Assembly (NCBI GenBank): GCA_018401435.1 | Contig: JAGYJW010000008.1 | Coordinates: 1 to 64,000, forward strand | DNA length: 64,000 nucleotides | Source: Deltaproteobacteria bacterium | GTDB taxonomy: Bacteria; Myxococcota_A; UBA796; UBA2385 | Direction of reading: 5' to 3' | Shown: positions 25,764-34,913 of the stretch, in pieces | Numbering within the stretch: the stretch's first letter is position 1 | How the letters are laid out: the number at the start of each line of letters is the position of its first letter | Position numbers and translations under genes: made by a program | The notes under the pieces: model-generated | What the model was told of the DNA's origin: nothing | What the model saw: the letters and a program-made list of their open reading frames with translations, nothing else | The model's database searches: none

Positions 25764-27335
25764 GCATCACTCCGGCGGTGGTAGATCCCTTCGGGGTCGG
25801 CGAGCTCGAGCATGGCGTTCTCGCCCCGCGTCAACGGTTCGGCATGATCGGCGGTGATCTGAAGCCAGTCCCACGGACAGAGGCTCGCGATCTGCGCCGC
25901 CCCGGCGGGCTCCACCCGCTCCTGCAGCTGCCAGCGCTCTGTCGCCGGGGAGCTCCGCACCAGCACACCGCGCTCCGTCACCACGCTCGACACCGCCCGG
26001 CCCGGGCTGGTGACGTGGTGAACCGAAGCGACCAGGCGGTCTGCGGAGAACGAAGTCAAGACCACCACCTCGGCGGCGCTCGACGCGATGTCGTTCGCAC
26101 CGCCCGACCCCACCAGCAACGAGCCGTCGGTCGCCCAGGTGCTGTTGATGTCGCCCCGTGGGTCGATCTGGCCGGCGCCGACCACGCCGAGGCACGAGGC
26201 GTCTGCGCCGCAGGTCAGCGTGGTGAGGATGTCCTCGACATCGCTGAGCCGGCGGGCGCCGATCATATTGCTGTGGGCGAGCAGGTAGGCGTGCCCCTGC
26301 CCCAGCGGCGGCAGCCCGTACAGGCCGGTCTCCACCATCACGGGCACCTCGATCCCCTCCTCTTCCAGCATGGCGGCCGCGATGCGGCTGGCCTGAGCTC
26401 TGGCCGATCCCCGCCAGGATCGAGCGGTGTCCCCCGTCACGAACCCGCTTGGCGATCCACCGGGCGGCCAGCAGGATGCGGGTCGCGTCGGCGTCGGCAG
26501 ACCGCGGCGCCCGCTTGCCGCGCGGGACGCGTGGGGCGCCGGCCTGGGTCCGCACCCGGTCCCGCCACCAGCGGTATTGGTCGAAGTCGTCGGCGTAGCC
26601 TGGGTGGATGCCGAACAGCCCCGGCTGGGTCTGGGGGAGCGCGCCCCCGGGCGCCGCGCACACGGCGAGCAAGCGGTGGGGCGGCACGAGCATCAGCTCG
26701 GGGTGCCGGTCGATCTGGTCGGCCGATACGATGGCCTCGACGGTCGCGATGACGCCGGTCCGCGCCGCCAACGCGCTCCAGGCGCCCTCGCACCACGGGG
26801 CCGGAAAGAGCACCCGGCCGGCATCATCGGCCACGAGGCCGTGTACGAAGGTGATGTCGGGGCGCATCGCGTGCACCAGCACCTGGGACGGGTCGACGGT
26901 CAGCGGCGAGATGCGCCCCTGCCGCTCGAGGTCAGCCCCCAGGTCGGAGCCCGCCAGCGAGCGGCTCACGGCCCCGGCGGTGCCGGTGGCTCCGGCGCGG
27001 AAGGCCGCGACGAGCGAGCTCAGCGACCACACCTCCAGCTCGGCGCCCTCTTCCAGCAAGCGGGAGTACAGCGGGCTGGGGCGGGGGCCGGGGTACTGAT
27101 CGCCGAAGAAGCTCGCGATGTAACGCCGCCCCAGCCGGTGCAGCCCGAGCAGGTGGGCGGTGGAGTGGAAGCCGGTCGCGCTGAGGACGAAGCGGGGGTC
27201 AGCGCCCTCGAAGGTCCGCACCACGGCCTCGATGCTGGCGTTCGAGCGCGACGGCGTAGATGCGAAGTGCAGGTGCATCCCGGGCGTGACCCAGGTCTGC
27301 ACTGCGCGATCGAGGGACTGGATGATCGCAGCCAC
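25712..27335 (-). CDS. Family I CoA-transferase, fused A and B subunits, interrupted by one-base frameshift
   Basis: The N-terminal half (27335 to about 26400) has the alpha-subunit pattern, with VTPGMHLHFASTPSRSNASI near the start and a SGFHS-like ATGFHSTAHLLG. The C-terminal half continues in another frame with AAAMLEEEGIEVPVMVETGL and GVVGAGQIDPRGDINSTW, the beta-subunit GxGxxDxxGNxN-type motif. One extra base at 26399 (minus strand CCAGAGCTCAGG) separates the frames; removing it gives a continuous protein of about 540 residues. Glutaconate-type CoA-transferases move CoA between acids. This is either a true inactivating mutation or a sequence error. It overlaps the KAS III gene by 52 bp. 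Confidence 0.7.
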
Positions 27336-27432
27336 GGTGGCGACTCCCGATGGGGCCTGCCAGAGACGAGGCCGTGCCCCCCTCCAACGGACCGACGCCC
27401 CCGACCTTGAGCCATCGTCGCTTTGAAGCGGC

Positions 27433-28707
27433 TCAGCTGGCCTTTCGCTTGGCGACCTCAGCGGCCAGCTTGCCGCGGCTGAAGAGCAGCGCCGCGTTCT
27501 GGCCCCCCATTCCGTAGCTCATGGCCACCCCGGCGCCCTGGGGCTCGACCTGCTCGGGGTCGGGCCAGTGGCAGGTGTTGCGCTTGCCTTGGCCACGCGT
27601 GGCGTTCAGGGTGCCGACCATCTGGTTCTGGTGGAGCATCATGATGACGGCGGCGGCGTTGGTCGCGCTGGAACATCCCAGCGAGTGCCCGAAGATCGGC
27701 TTGACCGAGAGCAGCGGGCGGCTCGACGCGTCGGCCTCGAAGATGCGCCGCATGTAGTTCTGCTCGGAGAGGTCGCTCCGGCGGACTCCGTTGCCGTGTC
27801 CCACCACGAAGGCGACGTCGTCGCGGGTCAGGTCCGCGCTGGTGATCAGGCTCTCGATGACCTCGGCAGGCCGCACGCCCACCACGTCCACCGAGGTGGG
27901 GTGGTAGCCGTTGTTGCCGTAGCTGTAGCTCTCCAGCACGGCCAGGATCGGGGCCCCGCGCTCTCGGGCGTGCTCCTCACGCTCCAAGACCAAGGTGACC
28001 GCACCTTCGCCGAAGGCGTTGGCGGAGTGGTCGATGTAGGGGCGGACCGCCCGCGTGGGGTCTTCCCGCTCGGCGCTGATGAGGCCAGCGTCGGCGTACA
28101 TGGCGAAGAGCGGGCCCACAAGGGGCGCCTCGTGGCCGCCGGCCAGCGCCACATCGATGGTGCCGGCCTGGAGCTCGCGCAGGGCATGGCCGATGGCCAC
28201 TGCCCCCGACGAGCAGGTCGAGGTGTAGGTGTACACAGGCCCCCGCACGCCCAACAAGGCGGCAGCGAGGCCCACCGCCTGTCCGGGCAGGGCCACCTTG
28301 AGGTCTTTGCGCGACCAGGCCTGCTCGGGGCTGCCCAGGGCCTCCGCGCGGATCCGCTCGTACCACCAGCCGAAGCCGGGGCGGGCCACGCCATCGAAGA
28401 GGCCCACGCGTTGTGGATCGACCGAGGCCAGGTCGAGGCCGGAGTCGCCGACCGCGTTCATCAGCGCCGAGAGGAATAGGAGGATCTCGCGGGGGAACTG
28501 CCCCCAGTAGCGCTCGGGCACGCCGCTCAGGTACTTCGACGGGTCGAAGTCCTTCACGCGGCCCACCGCGCACTCGCCACCGGGCACCTCGGGGTGGTCC
28601 TCCATCGTCAGCTGGGACCGCTGATCCCGCAGGTGCTCCCAGAACAGCTCCTTGGTGTCTGCTCCAGGTAGGACGACACCGATTCCCGTGACGACGACAT
28701 TGGACAT
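27433..28707 (-). CDS. Ketosynthase II (FabF-like)
   Basis: 424 residues from the ATG at 28707, which has a perfect AGGAGG box. The triad is Cys in YTYTSTCSSGAVAIGHA, His in FVVGHGNGVRRSD and His in KPIFGHSLGCSSATNA. The first His motif (GHGNGV for HGTGT) and the second (GHSLGC for GHTLGA) are unusual, so the enzyme is a divergent condensing enzyme, not primary FabF. It lacks an acyltransferase domain, and no ACP gene is seen nearby. It is the first gene of the operon, divergent from the 6-TM histidine kinase across 150 bp. Confidence 0.8.
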   Translation of the reverse strand: MSNVVVTGIGVVLPGADTKELFWEHLRDQRSQLTMEDHPEVPGGECAVGRVKDFDPSKYLSGVPERYWGQFPREILLFLSALMNAVGDSGLDLASVDPQRVGLFDGVARPGFGWWYERIRAEALGSPEQAWSRKDLKVALPGQAVGLAAALLGVRGPVYTYTSTCSSGAVAIGHALRELQAGTIDVALAGGHEAPLVGPLFAMYADAGLISAEREDPTRAVRPYIDHSANAFGEGAVTLVLEREEHARERGAPILAVLESYSYGNNGYHPTSVDVVGVRPAEVIESLITSADLTRDDVAFVVGHGNGVRRSDLSEQNYMRRIFEADASSRPLLSVKPIFGHSLGCSSATNAAAVIMMLHQNQMVGTLNATRGQGKRNTCHWPDPEQVEPQGAGVAMSYGMGGQNAALLFSRGKLAAEVAKRKAS

Positions 28708-28857
28708 GGGGCCCTCCTCGGCCTGGTTCACGAGCCGACCCTGGGGCCGACTCGGGCCGGGGATCGGATCGACGGTCGCGGGACACGAGTGGGACGGGTC
28801 AAGTCTCCGGCGGAGGGGCCGTAGGGCAGGCGAGTCCCGCCCGTCCGAGGAGGCACC
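28708..28857. promoter_or_regulatory. Divergent promoter region between KAS II-like operon and 6-TM kinase
   Basis: 150 bp with no coding content. Both flanking genes start with strong AGGAGG-type sites pointing away from each other. No clear palindrome or sigma-70 boxes were found by eye. The layout places synthesis and sensing genes under one shared control region. Confidence 0.45.
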
Positions 28858-30405
28858 GTGACCCTCTCTTCCACCGCCACCGCCACCGCCCTGCAGGTGA
28901 TCGCAGACGCGGCCCAGCTGTTCAAAGACCCGCTCACCGGGCCGCACGCCAAGGAGCTGGTGGACGCGCAGCGCGACATCATCCTGTCGCGCACCAAGGT
29001 GCTCATCTGGATCTCGGTGGTGGTCATGCCCACCGCGATCGGGGGCTTCACCCTGATCGCGGCGCCAGAGCACGCCGTCCCGGTGTTGGCGATCGTGGCG
29101 CTCGCGGTCGCCGCCGTGCTCATCCACCGCGTCCTGGTGGTCAAGGGCGTCTTCCACACGCACTACCACCTGGCCATGCTGCTGCTGGTGGGGGGCATCT
29201 TCGGACCCACCGGTGCTGCGGTGCTCGAGCTGACCCGGAGCAGCCGAGAAGACTTCTTCTTCTCGTTCTTCCTGATCTACTTCGCGTTCACGTCGCTGTT
29301 CCCCGCGGCGGCGCGCTGGATCCTGGCGACCTCGGCGTGCCTGGTGGCCAGCCGCGCCGGGGTGGAGTTCCTCTTCAACCACAACATCGAGCTGTCCACG
29401 CGGGCCATCTCGGACATGCTCTACTTGCTGGAGCTGACCTTCATCGGCCTCGTGCTCAACCGCGTCGTCACCCGCCTCTTCTTCGCCGAGCGGGCCGCCC
29501 AGATCGAGCTCGCCCTCGCCAACGACGGGCTGCGAGAGCTCGACCGCGCCAAGACCGAGTTCTTCTCCAACATCAGCCATGAGCTGCGCACGCCGCTCAC
29601 CCTGATCGTCACCCCCATCAGCTACCTCTTGAACACCCGGGAGGACCTCGATCCCGAGTCGGTCGACGTGCTCAACGGCGCGCGCGGAAACGCCAACCGC
29701 CTGCTCAAGATGGTCAACATGCTGCTCGACTTCTCCCGCATCGAGGCGGGCCACGTCGAGCTGCACCTCAACGACATGGACGTCTGCGACATCCTCGAGT
29801 ACTCGGCCTCGCTCTTCCGCGGCACCTGCGCCCAGCGGGGGCTCGAGTTTCGGGTGGAGGACGCCACGCCCGACCTGCGGGTGGCCTGCGACATCGACAA
29901 GATCGAGCAGATCCTGGTCAACCTGATCGGCAACGCAATGAAGTTCACCCCGGAGGGGGGCTCGATCACCTTGGGCAGCCGCGAGACCGATGGCTTCCTC
30001 GAGCTGTACGTGCGAGACACCGGGATCGGGATCCCGGCCGCCCAACATGCGGTGGTCTTCCAGCGCTTTGGGCAGGTCGAGGCCGCCCAGCGCGGACGGG
30101 CGACCCGCGGCACGGGCATCGGCCTGGCGATCGTCCAAGAGTATGCCCAGGTGATGGGCGGCACCGTGTCGCTCGACAGCGAAGTGGGCTTCGGATCGAC
30201 CTTCACCGTGCGGCTGCCCAGCGCGCCCCACGTCGGCGAAGCGCCGCGGGGGCCCGCCAAGAGGTGGACGCCTCGGTGCAGCAGCTCGCGGTCGCAGACC
30301 TGCAGGAGGTCGCCTTCGACAACCCGCCGGTGGTCCGAAACCAAGACCCCGCGGCCCCCTGGGTGCTGGTGGTGGACGACAACCCCAGCCTCGTGCGCCT
30401 GGTGA
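28858..30405 (+). CDS. Six-TM membrane histidine kinase, C-terminus frameshifted
   Basis: GTG start after GAGGAGG. Hydrophobic segments lie at about residues 48-68, 73-95, 105-127, 136-150, 155-172 and 185-208, so the sensor is an integral six-helix domain without periplasmic loop, as in CqsS/LqsS-type receptors. HisKA is KTEFFSNISHELRTPLTLIV (His near 243); HATPase_c has [20 protein letters not shown] and RGTGIGLAI. The last 47 residues (RWTPRCSSSRSQT onward) have frameshift-like composition and overlap the next gene by 142 bp. The ancestral form was probably one hybrid protein joined to that gene. Confidence 0.8.
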   Translation: MTLSSTATATALQVIADAAQLFKDPLTGPHAKELVDAQRDIILSRTKVLIWISVVVMPTAIGGFTLIAAPEHAVPVLAIVALAVAAVLIHRVLVVKGVFHTHYHLAMLLLVGGIFGPTGAAVLELTRSSREDFFFSFFLIYFAFTSLFPAAARWILATSACLVASRAGVEFLFNHNIELSTRAISDMLYLLELTFIGLVLNRVVTRLFFAERAAQIELALANDGLRELDRAKTEFFSNISHELRTPLTLIVTPISYLLNTREDLDPESVDVLNGARGNANRLLKMVNMLLDFSRIEAGHVELHLNDMDVCDILEYSASLFRGTCAQRGLEFRVEDATPDLRVACDIDKIEQILVNLIGNAMKFTPEGGSITLGSRETDGFLELYVRDTGIGIPAAQHAVVFQRFGQVEAAQRGRATRGTGIGLAIVQEYAQVMGGTVSLDSEVGFGSTFTVRLPSAPHVGEAPRGPAKRWTPRCSSSRSQTCRRSPSTTRRWSETKTPRPPGCWWWTTTPASCAW

Positions 30406-31538
30406 TGGAGATCCTGGCGCCGCTCTACAACCTCTACACCGCGCGCGATGGCGAGACCGCCCTGGAGCGCCTGGCGAAGTCTCCGGTCGATCTGGTGGTG
30501 AGCGACGTGATGATGCCCGGGATCTCGGGGGTGGAGCTGTGCCGGACCATCAAGGCCAACCCGGACACCGCGCTGGTGCCGGTGGTGCTGCTCACGGCGC
30601 GCGGCGGGCGCGCGAGCAAGATCGAGGGCTTGGAGGTGGGCGCCGACGACTACATCGGCAAGCCCTTCGATCCCGAGGAGCTGCGGGCCCGGGTCCGCAA
30701 CATCCTCGAACGAGACGTGCTGGTGCAGCGGATCCGTGAGAAGAGCGCGGAGCTGCAGGACGCCCTCGAGACCATCCACAAGGAGCAGGAGAAGCTGGTC
30801 GCCTCCGAGAAGCTGCGCACGCTCGGCGACCTCGCCGCCGGCATCTTCCACGAGCTGCACAACTACATGAATATGATCTACAATGGGGCCGTGCCCATGA
30901 TGGAGCTCGTCGAGATGATCCGCGACGAGCCGGAGATGACCGGGGCCGAGGACTACGCCGAGGTGGTCGATCTCGCCAAGCTCATGATCGAGGCCTCCGA
31001 GGCCAGCCTGGCCATCACGGGCGAGCTGAAGGCCTACGCCCACCAAGGGGCCAACGAGGCGCGCCGCATGGACATGAACGACGTCATCCGGTCGTCCGTG
31101 CGCATGGTCGGCAAGCTGAGGAATGACGCCGTCATCCAGCTCGAGCTCTCCGACGAGGCCCTGACCATCGACTGCGTGCCCAGCCGGCTGCTGATGGTCT
31201 ACACCAACCTCACCAAGAACGCCTTCGAAGCCATGGGAGACGGTGGGCAGGTGACCATCGCGTCAGAGCGCAGGGGCGACCACCTGCGGGTCACGGTCCG
31301 AGACCAGGGGCCGGGGGTCCCCGCGGCCTTCCGGGCCGACCTGTTCGCCCCCTTCAAGACCACCAAGGCGCAGGGCAAGGGCCTCGGGCTGGGCCTGTCC
31401 TTGGCCCGGAAGGTGATCTTCGACCTGGGGGGAGAGCTGCGCTACGACGATGACTACACCGACGGCGCGCAGTTCGTCATCGAGGTCCCGCTCGCGGCGG
31501 GCGCCGTCGAGGCCTCCAGCGAGGCCAAGGTCGCCTGA
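30264..31538 (+). CDS. Receiver-histidine kinase protein
   Basis: 424 residues if started at GTG 30264, although no good ribosome binding site precedes it. A receiver (about 30-145) has VLVVDDNPS, LVVSDVMMPGISG and YIGKPFD. A short coiled coil follows, then DLAAGIFHELHNYMNMIYNG (phospho-His), NLTKNAFEAMG (N box), VRDQGPGVP and GKGLGLGLSLA. No membrane segment. The receiver may be the output half of the upstream 6-TM kinase after a frameshift near 30256, making the whole a kinase-receiver-kinase relay. Confidence 0.8.
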   Translation: MDASVQQLAVADLQEVAFDNPPVVRNQDPAAPWVLVVDDNPSLVRLVMEILAPLYNLYTARDGETALERLAKSPVDLVVSDVMMPGISGVELCRTIKANPDTALVPVVLLTARGGRASKIEGLEVGADDYIGKPFDPEELRARVRNILERDVLVQRIREKSAELQDALETIHKEQEKLVASEKLRTLGDLAAGIFHELHNYMNMIYNGAVPMMELVEMIRDEPEMTGAEDYAEVVDLAKLMIEASEASLAITGELKAYAHQGANEARRMDMNDVIRSSVRMVGKLRNDAVIQLELSDEALTIDCVPSRLLMVYTNLTKNAFEAMGDGGQVTIASERRGDHLRVTVRDQGPGVPAAFRADLFAPFKTTKAQGKGLGLGLSLARKVIFDLGGELRYDDDYTDGAQFVIEVPLAAGAVEASSEAKVA

Positions 31539-31564
31539 CCCTGCCGGCTGCTCGAGCCCTGCTG

Positions 31565-31590
31565 CGGCGCGCCACCGGGCGCGCCGTTTG
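31565..31590 (+). terminator. Hairpin terminator after the receiver-kinase gene
   Basis: Two copies of the self-complementary octamer GGCGCGCC, separated by ACCG, can form an 8-bp stem (9 with the flanking C-G pair), followed by TTTGT. It lies 27 bp after the stop at 31538. Confidence 0.6.
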
Positions 31591-31680
31591 TCGTCGACGC
31601 CGAGGGACGGGCCCCGCGCCAGGACGCGGTGCGCTGCGTCCACCGGCCTCGCCCAGCGGTCCCCCACCTGACACGACGAC

Positions 31681-31702
31681 GCCGGCTGGGGGTCCAGCCG
31701 GC
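31681..31702. terminator. Perfect 9-bp hairpin downstream of the second KAS III gene
   Basis: GCCGGCTGG and CCAGCCGGC flank a four-base loop. On the minus strand it is 33 bp past the KAS III stop (31735). There is no T-run, so termination is plausible but not proven. Together with 31565-31590 it separates two converging genes. Confidence 0.5.
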
Positions 31703-31734
31703 GCGAGCGCGATCAGGGGGTCGGCGTCCAGGGG

Positions 31735-32784
31735 CTACATCCGCCAGAGCGCTCCGGCGCAGTTCATCCCGGCGCCCACGGCGACCGACATCACGAGCTG
31801 CCCTGGCTGGATGCGTCCGTCCGCGGCCGCGATGGACAGCGCGGTGGGGATGCTGGAGCTCCCGGAGAAGCCCAGCTCGTCGCCGTGCCAGATGAGCTTG
31901 TCGGCCGGACAACCCAGCGCGCCCTGAAGGCCGCCGACGATCCCGGCGTGGGTCTGGATGGGCAGCAGCCAGTCGACCGCATCCATCGTGAGCCCGTTTC
32001 GGTCGAGCAGGGTCTGTGCGCACTCCTGGAGCATCTGTGCGGTCGCCTGCGCGGCCCGCGAGCCGCGCATGACGGTCGAGCGGGCGTCGTCGCCGATGCC
32101 GACCCAGTCGAAGTGCTGCGCGGCGGTGTAGCCGACGTGGTCGAGCAGTCCCCGCGACACGCCAGGGTCGGCGGCGCCCGCGCGGCGCCGGAGCACGACC
32201 GCGCCGGCCGCGTCCGACATGATGAAGCAGAAGCGCGAGCGGTTGGTGGGGGCGACCGAGAAGCGGCTCCCCTGTTCGGTCGCGATCACCAACGCAGACC
32301 GGTAGTTCGGGTTGGCCAGCAGGCCATCCGCCACCTGCAGCCCGCGCAAGAAGCCGGTGCAGTAGCAGCCCTTGATGTCGAGCCCGAGGGCGTCGGTGCG
32401 GCCCAGGTCCCGCAGCAGGATCATCGCGAGGTCCGCCATCCCGGCGTACTCGGGCTCCGGCGCGTGGACGACCGGCATCGTGGTGCCCGAGGCCACGATC
32501 ACCACATCGATCTCATTGAGCAGGTCCGGCTGGCCCGCCAGCGCGCGCGCCACGGCGTCGCGGGCCATCGTGTAGGTGTTCTCGTCTTCGCTGCACCAGG
32601 TCCGGGTGTGCAGGCGCGTCTCCTCGGCGAGCTGGTCCACGTCCCAGTCGTGGTCGGCCTCGAAGCGCCGCATGAAGCCCGCGTTGCTGACGCGCAGCGA
32701 CGGCAGGCCGTGCCCCACCGCGACGATCTCCGAGGTGTGCTGGCTCGCAGTGCGGGCGTTGATCCGGGGGGTTGGCGCGACCAT
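31735..32784 (-). CDS. Atypical ketosynthase III-like protein
   Basis: 349 residues. The thiolase fold is clear from LGLDIKGCYCTGFLRGLQVA with the nucleophile Cys, RFCFIMSDAAGAVVL and the terminal GAGMNCAGALW. The other two catalytic positions differ: PIQTHAG replaces the usual PHQAN-type His segment, with His displaced by three residues, and LGFSGSSSIPTAL has Ser where FabH has Asn. Such changes are known in KAS III relatives that make ester, amide or head-to-head products. It stands alone on the minus strand between two plus-strand kinase genes, divergent from the next receiver-kinase. Confidence 0.75.
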   Translation of the reverse strand: MVAPTPRINARTASQHTSEIVAVGHGLPSLRVSNAGFMRRFEADHDWDVDQLAEETRLHTRTWCSEDENTYTMARDAVARALAGQPDLLNEIDVVIVASGTTMPVVHAPEPEYAGMADLAMILLRDLGRTDALGLDIKGCYCTGFLRGLQVADGLLANPNYRSALVIATEQGSRFSVAPTNRSRFCFIMSDAAGAVVLRRRAGAADPGVSRGLLDHVGYTAAQHFDWVGIGDDARSTVMRGSRAAQATAQMLQECAQTLLDRNGLTMDAVDWLLPIQTHAGIVGGLQGALGCPADKLIWHGDELGFSGSSSIPTALSIAAADGRIQPGQLVMSVAVGAGMNCAGALWRM

Positions 32785-32925
32785 GGGTGCTCCGGGAAGG
32801 GGCAGAGAGTCCCCCTCTGCAACGGACTGCGCGGGCCCGAACTTGATGTCGCTGCACTCGCCTCAATGTCGCAGGCCTGGGTCCGATCGGGGTGGCGAGC
32901 ACCCGCCCCCCTAAGGGAGAGACTC

Positions 32926-34065
32926 ATGGCTCCAGATGTGACTCCGACCGGCCGCCCCCGCCCCGTGATCCTCTACGTTGACGACCAGGAGGGCAACCTC
33001 TGCGTCTTCCGGGCGAACCTGCGCCGACACGCGGAGATCCACACCGCCTCGTCTGCCGCGCAGGCGCTGCAGATGCTTGAGCAGCAGGTCTTCCCGATCA
33101 TCATCAGCGATCAGCGGATGGACGGCATGACCGGCTCCGAATTCCTGAGCGTGGTGCGGCAACGGTGGCCCGAGACCATCCGGTTCCTGCTGACAGCGCA
33201 CGCCGACTTCGCCGCGGTCGTGGACGCCATCAACGGTGGACAGATCTCAGGCTTCGTTCGGAAGCCCTGGCAGCGCACCGAGCTGGCCGAGCTGATCACA
33301 CAGGCCAACGACGCCTACTGGGCCGCCCGCGAGGAGCACGCCCTGAGCGAGGCCTTCATCGACAAGGCGCGCCTGGCGGCGCTCGGCCAGATGACCGCCG
33401 GCTTCGCTCATGAGCTGGGCAATCTCGGCGAGAAGCTCGCCATGATCGAGACCATCATGGATCGTTGGGGGGTCAAGGAGGGCGACATTCCCGAGCTCGA
33501 CACGGTTCGACGCGGGGTCATGGGCGTGCGTCAGCTCGCCGACACGGTCCTGAAGCTCGCGGCCTCTACCGACGACACCGCCGCCGAGACCTTCGATCTG
33601 GTGCAGGCGCTGCCGACGTGGCTCGTCGGCTTCCGGCTATTTGACGGCGTCCGCCACCTCAAGGCGCTGCGGCTCGGTCCGCTGCCGGACGCGCTGCCCG
33701 TCTGCATCGCGCCCCGCAGGGTCGAGCTCGCCCTGCTGCAGCTGGTCCTCAACGCCGCCGAGGCCTGCCCCGCGGGGCTAGGAGAGGTGGAGATCACCGT
33801 GGCGGTCGACGGCGACCTCCTCCGGCTCCAGGTCTGCGACGACGGGCCGGGCATCCAGAAGGAGCTGCACAGCCGGATCTGGGAGCCCACGTTCTCGGAG
33901 CGCGGCGGTCGTCACGCTGGCCTGGGGCTGACCACCACCCGAAACCTGCTGCACGCGTTGGGCGGCGAGGTGCGCCTTCTTCAGAGTGAGCCGGGCAGGA
34001 CCGTCTTCGAGATCTGCCTGCCTCAGCGTGCCGCCGCGGCGGCGACCGACCGCCTCAGCGCCTGA
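32926..34065 (+). CDS. Soluble receiver-histidine kinase
   Basis: 379 residues from ATG 32926 (GGGAGA box). The receiver has VILYVDDQEGN, PIIISDQRMDGMTGSEFL and GFVRKPWQ. The kinase part is LAALGQMTAGFAHELGNLGE (phospho-His), LQLVLNAAEAC (N box), VCDDGPGIQ and HAGLGLTTTRN. There is no membrane segment, so the input is via phosphotransfer or direct binding. It is paralogous to the next gene over its first 210 residues. The 74-bp spacer suggests one transcript. Confidence 0.85.
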   Translation: MAPDVTPTGRPRPVILYVDDQEGNLCVFRANLRRHAEIHTASSAAQALQMLEQQVFPIIISDQRMDGMTGSEFLSVVRQRWPETIRFLLTAHADFAAVVDAINGGQISGFVRKPWQRTELAELITQANDAYWAAREEHALSEAFIDKARLAALGQMTAGFAHELGNLGEKLAMIETIMDRWGVKEGDIPELDTVRRGVMGVRQLADTVLKLAASTDDTAAETFDLVQALPTWLVGFRLFDGVRHLKALRLGPLPDALPVCIAPRRVELALLQLVLNAAEACPAGLGEVEITVAVDGDLLRLQVCDDGPGIQKELHSRIWEPTFSERGGRHAGLGLTTTRNLLHALGGEVRLLQSEPGRTVFEICLPQRAAAAATDRLSA

Positions 34066-34139
34066 AGCGGGCGCCTCCCACCTCTCGCCTCGCCCCCCGC
34101 ACCGCTGCAACCACCCCCTGCCCCTCCGAGCCCCCCCCC

Positions 34140-34790
34140 ATGACCGACTCCACCCCCGAGCGCCGGCCCCGCATCCTCTACGTAGACGACCAGGTGGGCA
34201 ACCTGACGGTCTTCCGGGCGAGCATGCGGCGCTACGCCGATGTCCGCACCGCCACCTCGGCCACCGAGGCGCTGCAGTTGCTCCAGACCGAGGAGTTCCC
34301 GGTGGTCATCAGCGACCAGCGCATGGAAGGCATGAGCGGCTCGGAGCTGCTGGCCCGCGTCCGCGACCTCTACCCCGAGACCATTCGGATCCTGCTCACC
34401 GCGCACGCGGACTTCCCGTCGGTGGTCGAGGCCCTCAACCAGGGGCGGATCGCCCGGTTCATCCGCAAGCCGTGGCGGCGGGCCGAGCTGCAGCAGGTCA
34501 TCGTAGAGGGCACGGCCGAGTACGAGCGCCGACGGGAGCGCCAGTCGCTGGCCGACCAGTTCTTGAGCCGCACCAGCCACCTGACGCTGAGCCAGGCCAC
34601 GGCCGGCTTCGCGGAGGCGCTGCAGACACAGGTCGAGGCGCTGTCCCAGCTCCACGGGCTGATGGAGCAGTGGGGCATCCAGCCGGGTCAGAGCGCTGAA
34701 TTCGATCAGCTGGTGGACGCGGTGGATCACACGCGGCGCCTCTCCCAGGCGCTCATCAGCCACGTCCGCCGAATCGAGCAGGTGGCATGA
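34140..34790 (+). CDS. Receiver protein with kinase-dead, truncated HisKA-like tail
   Basis: 216 residues. The receiver (ILYVDDQVGN, VVISDQRMEGMSGSELL, RFIRKPWRR) closely matches the upstream protein. The tail reads LTLSQATAGFAEALQTQVEA, which aligns with LAALGQMTAGFAHELGNLGE of the neighbour: the phospho-His is lost and the ATPase domain is entirely absent. The rest of the helical hairpin (LMEQWGIQPGQSAEFDQLVD) is preserved, so it may still dimerise. It looks like a duplicated gene turned into a decoy, adaptor or phosphate sink. Confidence 0.8.
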   Translation: MTDSTPERRPRILYVDDQVGNLTVFRASMRRYADVRTATSATEALQLLQTEEFPVVISDQRMEGMSGSELLARVRDLYPETIRILLTAHADFPSVVEALNQGRIARFIRKPWRRAELQQVIVEGTAEYERRRERQSLADQFLSRTSHLTLSQATAGFAEALQTQVEALSQLHGLMEQWGIQPGQSAEFDQLVDAVDHTRRLSQALISHVRRIEQVA

Positions 34791-34913
34791 ACATCTGGGT
34801 TGAGATCGGGGGGGGCCCATGTCGATGAGGGGTCGCAGGTCGCGACTGGGCTAGCGCCCGCCCCTCAGCACGGCAGCCCTGCACCATCTTCGGACTTGCA
34901 GACAGGACGACCC

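Noticed and set aside
22836-28707. Complete type II polyketide or ladderane/olefin gene set
   Set aside because: No ACP, no acyltransferase, no OleBCD or cyclase genes are visible; the gene set is not a known pathway.
26427-30231. Long alternative frames across the CoA-transferase and KAS II genes, including a 932-codon minus frame extended upstream of the KAS II start
   Set aside because: The KAS II protein starts at 28707 with AGGAGG; the extension is antisense to the kinase gene and His/Gln-rich.
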